DNA from: Delphinus delphis
Taxonomy: Eukaryota > Chordata > Mammalia > Artiodactyla > Delphinidae
Assembly (NCBI RefSeq): GCF_949987515.2
Contig: NC_082687.1
Coordinates: forward strand, 27,492,132-27,556,131
Direction: 5' to 3'
Length of the DNA stretch: 64,000 nt
Of this stretch, positions 48,957 through 60,769 are shown in pieces. The position numbers and the translations under genes are program-made. The notes under the pieces were generated by a model. It made no database searches. It saw nothing but the letters and a program-made list of their open reading frames with translations, and was not told where the DNA came from. The first letter of the stretch is position 1. Each line of letters starts with the position of its first letter.

Positions 48957-50040
48957 AAGGGTACCACACTGTCTTCTCAATGTTTACATCACTGCCCTCA
49001 TTATTACCGAGCAGGCATAAACAATGACATATAGAGCAGGATTTTCATGAACTTAAGAATTATGGAAAATGGAAAGAAGAGATTATGAGATTTAGATCTA
49101 TGAGGCCTTAGGGTGTGTCTAGGTTTGGAGCCATAAGACTTTAATATGGGTCTAAGTTTGGCCTTATGATTCCAAATAGATTAATTGGGTCTGATCCCAA
49201 ATTTCTTCATCTGTAAAAGGGGAATAAAAATAACATCCATATACCATAATTTTGTGAAATTAGTGCCTCTAATTACATAAAATATTTTAAAAATAATTTC
49301 TTATTAAATCAAAAAGTTCTGATACAGAGATAGTCCTATTTCTTTCACACATACACACATGATAAAACAGTAAGCAAATACAAATTACAAAACAAAAACA
49401 AGTCATTACTCTCATGAAGTTTATATTTAAAATTTATAGCCTTGTTTCACACAGGTAGGTGCTAAAATTCTAATTCCCAAATAAATAGGAAATAAGCTAT
49501 ATTAATAAAAGCCTTAAAAGGCACTTGTCAAGGTTCATTATCCATTACTGATCAGCTTTTCAATGAGAGAAAAAGATGTACAGACATTTAGGCTTTTCCA
49601 TGTTTATATGTACCTCAGTTGCAAAAACAATTCTTTCCTTAGCTACTTCCAGAGAAACTACTTAAAAACAACAAAAACATCTAGAAAACCGTTTTTTTGC
49701 AGAGAAGGGCAGATTTTATGAAGAGCCATACATGGGTTCTGATGTGGATGCTGACCCATAGGTAGGGCAACCCAGAGGCACCCTCTCTAAATGTCCTTCG
49801 CTCACTGCTTTATTTTTACTTATCACCTTTGTTCACCAATTAGTGAGCCTAGGAGGGGAGCCCTTACGTTGGAAGGTATAAAGCGGCATTAGAAGATGCC
49901 AGAGGTATATCTTACCTACTTATCTTCTACTGAGTCCATCACAGAGTTAAGGAAAGAAAGAAGAGGGTGGCGGGGAAGACAATCTTAAAAAATTAAATTG
50001 ATTTCAGTACTATACATACTTGTTTCCCCCATTTTCTGGA
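48957..50040. other. Intronic sequence, nothing recognised
   Basis: AT-rich, without a clear repeat or exon. Confidence 0.4.
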
Positions 50041-50044
50041 AATC

Positions 50045-50490
50045 AGCCTTCTGGTAACAGGGCCCACCTTTTTCTCCGGGAAATGCTCATTCCCACAGTT
50101 GGTCTAGGTTGTTCAGGTTGGCCGACTCCAGCCAGGACCAGCCTATCAGATCACTGCTCCCCCCAGCCACGGTGACTGGTCTGGAAGGGGCCAACGTGAG
50201 TCAAGTTCAGTCTATGGAGATTCAATTGGGGGCTTTTATAACAACCCCTGGGAACAGAAAACCTCTTTCCTTCTCACGAGAGAAGCCACATGAGAACAGA
50301 GCCAGAACAAAGTCAAGCGATGGAGAGAATGAGATTGAATGCGAATGACCTGGCTTAAGACCATGGCTTGCCCAAAGCCATGTCCACATGAGGACTTTCC
50401 AGTTATGTGGGCCAATGAATTTCCATTGGTGCTGAAGCCAGTTTGTGTTGAATCTTCTGTCACCTGTAACCAAGAGCTCATACCCCGAGA
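50045..50490 (+). repeat. Possible old LTR or DNA-element remnant
   Basis: Words such as GGAAATGCTCATTCCCACAG, GAGAAGCCACATGAGAACAG, CAGTTATGTGGGCCAATGAA and GCCAGTTTGTGTTGAATCTT recall an old dispersed repeat ending in GCCAGTTTGAGTTGGGTTTC-like text. The family is uncertain. Confidence 0.4.
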
Positions 50491-51463
50491 AAGAAATATG
50501 GAACTCCTATTACCAATTCAATGATGGGTTTGGGGACTACTAAATAATTAATAGTGTAAATAATGTAAAATCATGTACTATCAATTAAATAATGCAGAAT
50601 CAACCTCAGAAGCACAGAAATAACTACTTGGTCAGCTTTTTTTATCCCAGAACTAAGGACATTTCCTTGTGGTCCTCAGCAAAACAAACATTCAAGTCAT
50701 TTATGCTTAAGTCTCTGAAACACCAATTCACCTCTCAGAAAAATGTCCTGAGAAATATACCTGCAGGAATCTTAATGCTGAACTCCTTAGTAAGAATAAG
50801 TGTCAATTACACAACACTTCTCCTGATAGCAAAAAATTCTACACTTTGACCAGTCATAGTAGTCAACATTAATAAAACCATCAGGCCTAAGCCTGATGTT
50901 AGTTAATTGCTTGGAAGTGAAGCTGGAGAAAGGCAGAAACAAACGAAAAGACCATTTCTCCTTAGTAAGTACAACTACTTGGACAGAAGCAAAAGCTAGA
51001 CTACATAACTTAAAGAATCTCAGTCCAATTTTTCGTTTAATGTACTGGTTTGGAAACTTTCAGTAGGAATGAAGGTAGGACTCAAATGGGGACCTGGACT
51101 CTCAAGCGGCTGTTAAATGACAATATTTTGTAAGGAACACAACTTAAATTACACACACGATCCTGATGTCAATGTTTTAACTGGCCACCAACACATATAT
51201 TTATACAGAAACAGACCAGGCAGACGTGCTGTAAAAAAACGGTCTTTCTGATCATGCAAATTAAATTTATGGTGACACAGAATGATTTTGATTAAGTCTA
51301 AGTGGAAAAAAAAAAAAAAACTGAGACAAACCAACAACCAAAACAACCAGTATTTCTGACTGGTTGCTCTTAATCCACAGTTTAGAATTTTGGCCATTAA
51401 ATATTGCTCGGTGGAGAATCTCCAAGTGGTTTTTAGACAAGGCTTCATTACTATTTATCACTG

Positions 51464-51509
51464 ACAGATTACATCCAAAACTAAGGACAGATTACATCCA
51501 AAACTAAGG
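51464..51509. repeat. Exact 23-bp tandem duplication near exon 3
   Basis: The unit ACAGATTACATCCAAAACTA plus AGG occurs twice without a gap (51464-51486, 51487-51509) and without a mismatch, 104-150 bp into intron 3 from the main donor. Confidence 0.97.
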
Positions 51510-51539
51510 ACATTTTTGAATTATTTCCCAATAGTGTTA

Positions 51540-51780
<241 letters not shown>

Positions 51781-52464
51781 ACTACAGTGTAGTGGCACAT
51801 TCGACATGCTGTACAGCTTAGCTCAATATCTGTCAATCATCTTGGTTCCATCAATGAATTCAGTATGGTCCCATCCCGAGTGACTTAGGAAATGAAGGCA
51901 AAATCCTATGAGGGAAGTAATGTATCAAGAATTCTCTACAGCAAAGCCTCTTCTCAGTACTAAGAAGTCATAAATAATCCCATATAAACTTTTCTCTTCC
52001 TTTTCCTGTTTTTGAGAACGTTTACCAAAAAATATTATTTGCATTCTAGGTGAACAGAGAGGAGAGAAATCTTGAGCTGAGTCATCACAGAACTATTTTT
52101 GGCATCAAAGGGCTATTACAATACTTCTCAACTCTCTTCACTCGGACTCAGATTATATCTCAATTTATGCCAGATAAAAAACTCTCCCCTCTCCAAAACA
52201 ATCCACAAATTAAAATTCAAATAATTCTTGTCTCTTTTGCCAGGAATTTTACTCCTCCAAGCTCCTGCATATTCTCCCATGTTACCTTACCTAGGTATGT
52301 TCAAATTGCTTCATTTCGCTTACTAATTTAAAGGGGCACAGTCAATACTAAAAACAAGCCATATATGGTAACTATCTCAGGTACCTTTCATGGTAAGAAA
52401 CTGAAGGGTGCAGTTTTTAGGGAAAAATTTAACCTTTTAAGCAACAATCTACATGAATCCTTTT

Positions 52465-52661
52465 TTTTTTTTTTTTTTTTTTTTTTGCGGTATGCGGGCC
52501 TCTCCCGTTGCGGAGCACAGGCTCCAGACGCGCAGGCTCAGCGGCCATGGCTCACGGGCCCAGCCGCTCCGCGGCATGTGGGATCTTCCCGGACCGGGGC
52601 ACGAACCCACGTCCCCTGCATCGGCAGGCGGACTCTCAACCACTACGCCACCAGGGAAGCC
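52465..52661 (-). mobile_element. CHR SINE with 16-bp internal deletion, nearest SINE to exon 3
   Basis: T run, GCGGTATGCGGGCCTCTCCCG to CCACCAGGGAAGCCC. The target duplication CTACATGAATCCTTTT / CTACACGAATACTTTT lies at 52449-52464 and 52662-52677, with two mismatches. Compared with the other copies it lacks the segment between two GGCCTCTC words. Confidence 0.93.
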
Positions 52662-52819
52662 CTACACGAATACTTTTAAAGGAGACTCTTGTCAAGCTAT
52701 ATTACATATTCCCGTGCCGGTTTATGGCACAATCTGAACAAAATTGTTTTAAATTCTAATAAGGTCTCATAGTTCAGTGACCGATGTGTGCCAAGCAGGC
52801 AAAGAATTCGATTTTTTTT

Positions 52820-53150
52820 TTTCATTCCTAGCCCACATGCACTTATTGAATATCTACCCACAGGTCCTGTGCAAGGTACTGAGGAAATAAACATAGACTG
52901 CTCAGTCCCTGTCCTCAAAGTTGGTGGAGACATGCAGCATTATGGCCTGAGCTTAGGTGCGGGGTAATACGGCGGCACATGGTAGGCTCAGCCTTCCATA
53001 CTGGGAAAGCTAGGAATATACCAGTCAGCAGCCTTCCCCAAAGGTGACAGCTGAGCTGAGTTCTGAAGCACGACTAGATGGTAGCCAGACAAAGACAGGG
53101 GCAGAGCAAACAGAATGTGCAAGGCGAGCTGGAATGTGAGAGAAATTCGA
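52820..53150 (+). repeat. Ancient diverged interspersed repeat, family not named
   Basis: CACTTATTGAATATCTACCC, GTCCTGTGCAAGGTACTGAGG, GTCCCTGTCCTCAAAGTTGG and GCAGAGCAAACAGAATGTGC show the order of the widespread old mammalian repeat also seen at 58870-59560. Confidence 0.5.
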
Positions 53151-53859
53151 GCTGAACGTGTTCAGAAAACATTGGGTAGATTTTTTGTATGTCAGCACCA
53201 TCACCTTGTTGTCCTAGCTTTATGTCTCCATGTAAAACAGCAGGAACATAAAAACTCAAAGAAAACATATGAAATGGCTAGAATGGTGATGATTTCTGTT
53301 TTTCAAATTAGCTAAATGTGATACTATTGCCTTCGTGATTTTTTTAAAATTGATTTTATACGTTTTAACTACACTCTCACCAAAAACAGATGAAGGAACA
53401 AACTATGCAGCTGCTCAGAGCACTGCAGCATGACTGACTTTCTAGAAAAATGACTTCTTAAATCAAAGGCTGAAACAATGTTCTCCAAAGTTGTTTCTCC
53501 TTCTGAGAAAAGTGCTCTTTATTATTTTTATTAGCGTCCTTTGACTTCTTTATGGCATTCAAAACATTCCATTTCAGCCCCAGTAACTTCTTCGGCATAT
53601 TGGCCAGTAGAACTCAACCCATACTCTCTCTTACGCTTCACAGGAAAATACCATGATTGCATAAACAATTAGAATACAACTTAAAAACCATCATTAACAT
53701 GTAAGTGCTTTTTTACAACTGCAAGCATACATGGGATTTGTATTTAACATTTTTGTGAGCCTTGGTCTTGGTCCTCAAACTGAAGAGTCTCTTAACTTTG
53801 GTCTTTGGAACTCTCCTCTTCTATCCAAATACACTTTCCTTGGCTCAGTCAATGGCAAC

Positions 53860-55018
53860 TGCTATGGGCTGAATCATGTCCTTCTCCCCACTTCCAATTC
53901 CAATGTTGAAGTCCTAGCCCCTAAGACAGAGGGTGACCTTTTTTTTTTAAACCGAAGTACAGCTGATTTACAATGTTGTGTTCATTTCTGTTGTACAGCA
54001 AAGTGACTCAGTTTTTTATCTATGTCTATATCTATATATGCACACACACATTCTTTTTTATATTCTTTTCCATTATGGTTTATCCCAGGATATTGAATAC
54101 AGCTCCCTGTGCTATTCAGTAGGACCCTGTTGTCCGACCATTCCATATATAATAGTTTGCATCTACTAACCCCAGACTCCCAGTCCATCCCTCCCCACCT
54201 CCCCCTCCCCCTTGGCAACCACGAGTTTGTTCTCTGTGTCTGCGAGTCTGTTTCTGCTTCATAGATAGGTTCATTTGTGTCATATTATAGATGCCACGTA
54301 TAAGGGATATCATGTGGTATTTGTCTTTCTCTTTCTGACTTACTTCACTTAGTATGATAATCTCTAGTTGCATCCATGTTGCTGCAACTGGCATGAATTC
54401 ATTCTTTTTTATGGCTGAGTAGTGTTCCATTGTGGATATGTACCGCATCTTCTTCATCCATTCATCTGTCAATGGACATTTTGGTTGTTTCCATGTTTTG
54501 GCTATTGTGAATAGTACTGCTACGAACATAGGGGGTGCATCTATCTTTTTGAATTATAGTTTTGCCCGGATATGTGCCCAGGAGTAGGATTGCTGGATCA
54601 TACGGTAATTTCATTTTTAGTTTTCCATCAGAGTGTAATCTTATTTGGAAATATGGTCAGAGCAGATATGATTAGTTAAGATGAGGTCATTTTGGAGAAG
54701 GGTCATCCCTAATCCAATATGATTGGGGTTCTTAGTAAAAAGAGGAAATTAGGACACAGACACACACAGAGAGAATGCTGTGTGAAGATGAAGAGAGTGA
54801 TACTCGTACAAGTCAAGGAACGCCAAAGACGGCCAAGAAACCACCAGAAGCTAGGAGAGAGGGATGGAACAGGTTCTCCCTCACAGCCTTCAGAAGGAAC
54901 TAACTCAGCTGACACGTTAAACTTGGCCAAGCCTACAGAAACCATGAAACAATGTATTTCTGTTGCCGAAGCCACCCATGTGTGGTACTTTGTTATGCAG
55001 CCCTAGCCGACCGATACA
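53860..55018 (+). mobile_element. Solo LTR of MaLR (MLT1-like) type, split by an L1 tail
   Basis: The LTR begins TGCTATGGGCTGAATCATG and ends AGCCCTAGCCGACCGATACA, so it has the TG...CA ends of an LTR. A 5-bp target duplication, GCAAC, sits at 53855-53859 and 55019-55023. The text (ATCCCTAATCCAATATGATTG, TTCTGTTGCCGAAGCCACCC) fits MLT1 LTRs of ERVL-MaLR elements. Only one LTR is present and no internal genes remain. Confidence 0.8.
53941..54629 (-). mobile_element. 5'-truncated L1 (3' end) inside the LTR
   Basis: The reversed L1 tail runs from the T run and ACAGCTGATTTACAATGTTG to GGAGTAGGATTGCTGGATCA. The L1 C-terminal ORF2 relic is readable as KKMRYISTMEHYSAIKKNEF. A diverged target duplication, AGAGGGTGACCTT (53928-53940) versus AGAGTGTAATCTT (54630-54642), flanks it. 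Confidence 0.85.
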
Positions 55019-55023
55019 GCAAC

Positions 55024-55800
55024 TTGGACTCATCCCTGACTCTTCCTTCTCCCTAGTTTCCTTCTCAATCTGTTCAATTCTATTTACTTTACCCTCAAAA
55101 AACATCCAGATTCTGATCACTTTCCACACCTCCTCTGGGACCACTCTAGTCCAAGCCATCAACACCTCTTCCCAGGATGTGTGGAAGTCTGTTCGCTCAT
55201 CTTCCTGTTTCTCCTTGCCTCCTTCCTTCCCCTGTAGCCAGAACGGTCCTTATTCACTCCTTTGCTCAAAACCATCCAAAGGCTCAGAGGAAAAGCCAAA
55301 GTCATCCTATGACCACAGGGCCCCAATGTGGCCCCTGAGACCTTACGAACCTTTCTCTCTTGTTTGCTGCCCTTCAGCAACACTGGCATCCTTGCCAGAC
55401 CTCAAACACACCAGGCGTGCCCCCACTTCGGGGCCTTTGCACGTGCTGCCCCCTGTTCATCCAGATATCTATACAACCCCACACCCCCACCTCCCTTCAG
55501 GGTGTCATCCAAATGTCACTTTCTCAGTCAGGCCTTTTCTGCCCCCTCTACTGAAGACACCCCTTCTTCCAAACCCCCTTCCCCTTCTGCTTTATTTTCC
55601 TCCCTAGCGCATGTCACCAGCTAACATGCTGTGTATTTTCCTTCTTTAGTCTGTTTATTGTTTGCTTCATCCACACAAGAAGGTAAACTCAACAGGGGCC
55701 TGGATTTGCTTCTGTGTTATTTGCCACTATGTCCCCAGGGCATGGCATAGTCCCTGGTACCTATCAGCCTCCCAATTAACACTTGGGATAAATGAGTGAT
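55024..55800 (+). mobile_element. L2 (LINE-2) 3' region, long fragment
   Basis: L2 words run in order: CACTCCTTTGCTCAAAACCATCC, CTTCGGGGCCTTTGCACGTG, TCATCCAAATGTCACTTTCTC, AGGCCTTTTCTGCCCCCTC, GAAGGTAAACTCAACAGGGG and CCCCAGGGCATGGCATAGTCC. A 214-codon open frame at 54963-55607 runs across the LTR end and this L2 and is not a gene. Confidence 0.8.
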
Positions 55801-56199
55801 CTCAGATGACTGGCCTTTTCATCAGTTTTGAACTCCTACTGCATTCCTTACATATAAGAATGTGATTGGTTTTTAACTGTCTTGAGAGTGAAAAGTATGT
55901 AGTGGAACCGAATGCAGAGAAGTCAAAGCATAGCATCGAAAAGATGCATTGTGAAATCCCAATTAAAACAGTAATTTGGCTCAATGACAAAATTAAAGCA
56001 AAGGGGGATTATTTTTCCTTCTTGTTCACTAACATCTCTCAATGACAAGGGAGCACACTTGTCTCTACGTGTCTCTCGGCAGCCCTCTGCTTCTTCGGTT
56101 TCTGTAACAGTGTACTGAGCTCGGTCTCTATTTCTCAGGTTCTTTCTCATTGTCTATATCACCAATGTAGATTTTCTTTGGCGTTCTACCTTTGGCCAT

Positions 56200-57030
56200 C
56201 TTTTTTTCTCATTTCTACACTTTATCCCTTAATGACCTTATCCACTCTCCCAGCTCAAACAGCTCTCCTGGTGAATGACTTCCCGAATCTTCATATCCAG
56301 CTCCAACCTCTCCCCAGTGTTCCAATTTCATGTGTTCACTTCCTTTACATAACTTCCCAGCCTCTGTGGTCTACTGGCTTCTGGAAGGGTACTGCCATCT
56401 TCTAGGCACCCAGGTTCAAACCTTCATTAACACGTCTAGTCAGTTACCAAGTTCTGCTTCTCCAGGCCTGTCTCCCATCACTTCTCTTCACCCTGTTGGG
56501 AACCCAGGTTCAGACCCTTGTCACTTCCTCAGGCTTCTTCCCCAACCCTCCAGTTCATTCTACAGTGGCTGTTATACAGTTCTGATTCTAGTACTGCCCC
56601 AGTTCAGAATCTTCCATCATCCCTACACAACACCACCATAAATGATAACGTTCCTGTCCCTCTTCCTTCATGCCTGCCCCCGCAGGTCCTCTCACGCTTG
56701 TGCTCGCCCCACTGCAACATCCCTGTTGAGGTGCTGTGGGTACCACCATCTGCACACCTACCCTCGCTCCAACTCCTGGGAAAACTGTCCATCCTTCAAG
56801 GGCCCCTAATGTTCTTCCGGCAGGATGCACCTCTCTCCCTTCTGATTTGCTTTCGTGAATTCCTGATTTGCTCACCCCCCTCCCCCAACGGTCATCACTT
56901 CTGCCCCGACATTCGTGATTTGTGTCCTTATCCTAATCCTTTGAGGGCAAAGACCTTGTCCTCTGCCTCTCTGTACTCTCTGCTGCCATTAGTGTGGAGC
57001 TGGGACTATTTATTGAATGAATGAAATCAC
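56200..57030 (+). mobile_element. L2 (LINE-2) fragment(s)
   Basis: GAACCCAGGTTCAGACCCTTG, CATCATCCCTACACAACACC, TTGAGGGCAAAGACCTTGTC and TATTTATTGAATGAATGAA fit L2, possibly two overlapping pieces. The 168-codon frame at 56518-57024 is proline/serine/leucine-rich only because the DNA is C/T-rich. Confidence 0.6.
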
Positions 57031-57376
57031 AACCTTAATCTCATCACAGCAGAACATAAATTTCCAAAAGGCAATTTTAAAGAAGATAAATGAATGAGGC
57101 CAAGGTTATAGGTTCAATTCCTATATGGTTCATTTAGCTTTGCACAGAGGCGAAAAAACATCCGGGGAGACAGACTATCCTCAAAAGCTCAGCGAGCTAT
57201 CCCACAAGCGTCTGCATTAGTAACAAAGAAGACAGGCCACAAAGTGTGGACGGGTCAGGAAAACTCCAGTCTCCACTGACACCCTTTCATGTGATTACCT
57301 CTGAAACTGAAAGATGGGACATGGTTGGAAGGGTATATGTCTGGTTTCAGGAAATACGTTATTACATTTTATAAGC

Positions 57377-57412
57377 AGGGAGAGGGAGGAGAGGAAAAGG
57401 AGGAGAAGGGAG
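57377..57412 (+). repeat. 36-nt uninterrupted purine tract
   Basis: From 57377 to 57412 every base on the plus strand is A or G, with three GGG and several GG runs. The tract could form triplex or two-layer G-quadruplex structures; that is inference only. Confidence 0.85.
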
Positions 57413-57559
57413 CAGACCTTGAACTCACTTGTTAGATTCTGGGTTATATCAAAACACAAAGCTTATTGAGTGATTTCTGGATGTAAGAATTCACCTGTAT
57501 AGTATGTATAATCCATTAACATCTTATAACATCTAAGCATCTTCATGGGATGTGAGTCC

Positions 57560-57735
57560 CAAACACGCAGGGGTAAAGGCAGGCACAGGAGCTCAGTAAG
57601 GAAGCCTGGTTCCGGTTCTAGCTCAGCCACTAACTGATAAAACCTTAACAAAATCACCTCTCCTCTTTGGGCCGTAATTCTCACCACAAGAATGTTGAGC
57701 AGATCATCTCTAAGATCCTTTTCAAGATACCCCTT
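57560..57735 (+). mobile_element. MIR SINE fragment
   Basis: TTCCGGTTCTAGCTCAGCCAC, CAAAATCACCTCTCCTCTTTGG and TCTCTAAGATCCTTTTCAAG follow MIR order. Confidence 0.6.
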
Positions 57736-57779
57736 TAAGATAAATATGGGCACAAAAGATAAATGGAACACCCTGTCAT

Positions 57780-58735
57780 GATCAAGCTTTATTTGAAGTG
57801 GATTTCAAGCTCAAATTAAAGACAGCACCTTACACACAGTAAACAGCCATTGTCTGATCTAGATCAAGCATGAAAACATCTGCATGTAAAAACTTATTCT
57901 TTCTAGAACAGCTAATCCTATGGCACTTAAAATCTTTCTTGCATCTACATGATTGTGTCTTTGCTGATTCTGCTTAAAAATTCTGCATAAATGTATGCAT
58001 TCAAATGGTATTCTACCCACTAAAAACCATTTTAACAGCGACGAGTTGGGAAAAACTACCCAAACTGGTCATTTTTGGTCTTGGTAATCAAAGAAATAAC
58101 ATGCACAGAATTTTATTATCCACAAAGGTGGTTCACAGGGTTTTAGACAAATGTTAAAGTACTATATAAAGCAGAAATGAGTGAGCATTGCATTTCCACT
58201 TGTAAAGACAAGTGTCTCTCTTCGGGAAACACAAGGAAGGTGCAACTCTTTTCAGTACCAAGTAGAATAGTTCTAATGACTCAGTGAAGAGCTAAAGAGA
58301 TTAATCAAAGGTTCATGCTGATTTGGGTGACAATTGGGAGGGGATATCCTAACCAATTATCAAAAACACTTACTGGGCAATCTTTTTCCACGAAACGGTT
58401 GGAGGCTTAGGGAGAAGCAATAAGAAGCTGTGTGAGAAAAAGGGATTTCTACCGACTGAACTGGAAAATTGGGCTGAGAATCTATAATGTACCATGTTGT
58501 TCCAGGAATTACCATGTTATTTCCCCATCTTTATAACAATTACATAACAACACCATAGTGATTGATCCACCACTATTCAGTGACCAGAAATTCTTCACAT
58601 GACAAGGAGTTTGTCCCCTGTCTCAAGCTCACTCAACATCAATGAAGCAAACCTGTCTTTTGTACTTTCACTTAATCAGAGATGCTTCTACCATCATCAC
58701 CAGCTGCTGAAAAGTTGAATCTTTCCACATGCAAT
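57780..58735. other. Intronic sequence, nothing recognised
   Basis: No clear repeat or exon recognised. Confidence 0.4.
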
Positions 58736-58859
58736 CAATTCAAGCATTCATTCAGTGATCTAGAGCAGAGTGAGAGTTTGGAGGCCTATGCAAACAATAC
58801 TTCAGGAAACATCCTTCTATCTGAACATGCTGGTGTGTTTTAAATCCTTCATTAATTAA

Positions 58860-59560
58860 GCTATTCATTGGAAGCCTGCTATGCCCCCCCCCCTTTTCTA
58901 GGCACTCAGATGAGTAAGAAAAAGTCCCTATTCTCATGGACTTTCTACTACAGTAGAAGAGAACAACAATACAGAAGGAAATAAATTCAGACAGTGGTAA
59001 GTGCTTTGAAGAAAATGACAGAGACCGAGATTGGCTGGGGCAGTGGAAGGTTAGGATTCTTTAGAAAGGTAGCCTGGGAAGGCATCTCTGGCGAGACTGA
59101 AAGGACAAAGTAGCCAGACATGCGAAGATGCCAACAGAGGGAAGAGCAAGTGCAAAATCCCTGAGGAAGGAATGAACATGACACGTTCCAGAGATGGAAA
59201 CGAGGGCAAATGAGTAGTAGCCGAAAGGAGGCAGGAGAGATGGGAGGAGGTAGGATGTGTGGGCCAAGAGGACAGAGAAAGACTACATGGGTCTCGAGGG
59301 CTGTGGTGATGACTCAGGATGCCAGTTTAAGTGCCATCACGAGTGATGTGAATATTGAGATGTTTGAAGCAGAAGGGTAATATGATCTGCATGACATTTA
59401 AAAATCTGACTTTGGCTGTTGCCTGGAGAATGGACTACAGGAGTGGGTGATGTTGGAAGTGGGGAGACCAGCCACGTGAGCTCCAGCAATTATCCAGGCA
59501 GGAGATGACAGAGCTTGGATTTAGCTTAAAGCAGTGAAGACGGTGAGAAATGGCCTTTTT
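58860..59560 (+). repeat. Ancient diverged interspersed repeat, family not named
   Basis: CTAGGCACTCAGATGAGTAAG, GTCCCTATTCTCATGGACTT, TCAGACAGTGGTAAGTGCTTT, AGAGCAAGTGCAAAATCCCT, TTTGGCTGTTGCCTGGAGAAT and TTATCCAGGCAGGAGATGAC form the fullest copy here of the old repeat also glimpsed at 12.7, 30.1, 52.8 and 62.3 kb. Confidence 0.6.
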
Positions 59561-59939
59561 CGCTCTTTAAGTAGATAGTACCCACTGGACTTGCAGAAAA
59601 ATTGTATGGTGGTGCTGTTTATATTTTCATAGTGGAATGAAGAGCAGTTTGGCAGTTCAGGGGAGTCTGTTTTGGACCCGACAGTGGTAAAACAGTTATC
59701 AGTAATGGTATGTTCCTATTTTTGTAAATAATACAATAGCAATAATACTAAATGATAGTCTATCCATAGGAAAAACTGGGAGCAAACATATATCAGTCTT
59801 ATTTAACCTTTCTGGGCCCACTTTGTCATCTGTTAAGGAGTGATAACAAAAGTCCTACCTTATAGGGTTCTTACAGATTAAATTAGTCAATACATACATA
59901 CATACATATAGATAGAGATATATTTTAAAGGAATCCAAT

Positions 59940-60330
59940 TTTTATTGTAACACAGTTATCAAAATATTTTTTTCTTTTCCATTAAGGTTTATTACAGGAT
60001 ACTGAATATGGTTCCCTGTGCTATACAGTAGGACCTTGCTGTTTATTTTACATATAGTAGTTTGCATCTGCTAATCCCAAACTCCTAATTCATCCCTCCC
60101 CCACCCCCTTTCCCCTTTGGTAACCATATGTTTGTTCTCTATGTCTGTGAGTCTATTTCTGTTTTGTAAAAAAGTTCATTTGTAACGTATTTTAGATTCC
60201 ACATATACATGATATATGGTATTTGTCTTTCTCTTTCTGACTTACTTCACTTAGTATGATAATCTCTAGGGCCATCCATGGTGCTGCAAATTGCATTATT
60301 TCATTCTTTCTTATGGCTGAATTACTCAAT
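59940..60330 (-). mobile_element. 5'-truncated L1 (3' end)
   Basis: Reversed L1 tail: ATTACAGGATACTGAATATGG, TTCCCTGTGCTATACAGTAGG and CTGACTTACTTCACTTAGTATG, ending near TTTCTTATGGCTGAATTAC. Confidence 0.85.
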
Positions 60331-60427
60331 ATATTTAAGAGCACACACAACGGTGTCTGACACATATTCAGCACTATTTAAATTCTGACTATTATGAATC
60401 AGTATTATTGTTGGATCTACAACTCTT

Positions 60428-60758
60428 TTTTTAATTCATTTATTAATTTATTTATTTATGGCTGCGTTGGGTCTTCGTTGCTGTGCACGGGCTTTCTCTA
60501 GTTGCGGTGACCCAGGGCTACTCTTCGTTGCAGTGTGTAGGCTTCTCATTGCAGTGGCTTCTCTTGCTGCGGAGCACAGGCTCTAGGCGGGCAGGCTTCA
60601 GTAGTTGTGGCTCGCGGGCTCTAGAGCGTAGGCTCAGTAGTTGTGACGCATGGGCTTAGTTGCTCCATGGCATGTGGGATCTTCCCGGACCAGGGCTCGA
60701 ACCCGTGTCCCCTGCATTGGCAGACGGATTCTTAACCACTGCACAACCACGGAAGTCC
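60428..60758 (-). mobile_element. CHR SINE, long older form (CHR-1-like)
   Basis: (ATTT)n tail, GGCTGCGTTGGGTCTTCGTTG, repeated CAGTAGTTGTG, CCAGGGCTCGAACCCGTGTC and CCACGGAAGTCCC. A perfect 11-bp target duplication, CTACAACTCTT, lies at 60417-60427 and 60759-60769. Confidence 0.93.
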
Positions 60759-60769
60759 CTACAACTCTT

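Noticed and set aside
54963..55607. 214-codon plus-strand open frame, the second longest in the window
   Set aside because: It runs from the end of a MaLR LTR into an L2 fragment, is rich in Pro/Ser/Leu because of C/T-rich DNA, and has no recognisable domain.
56518..57024. 168-codon plus-strand open frame
   Set aside because: It lies within L2-like C/T-rich DNA; low-complexity composition, no domain and no exon boundaries.
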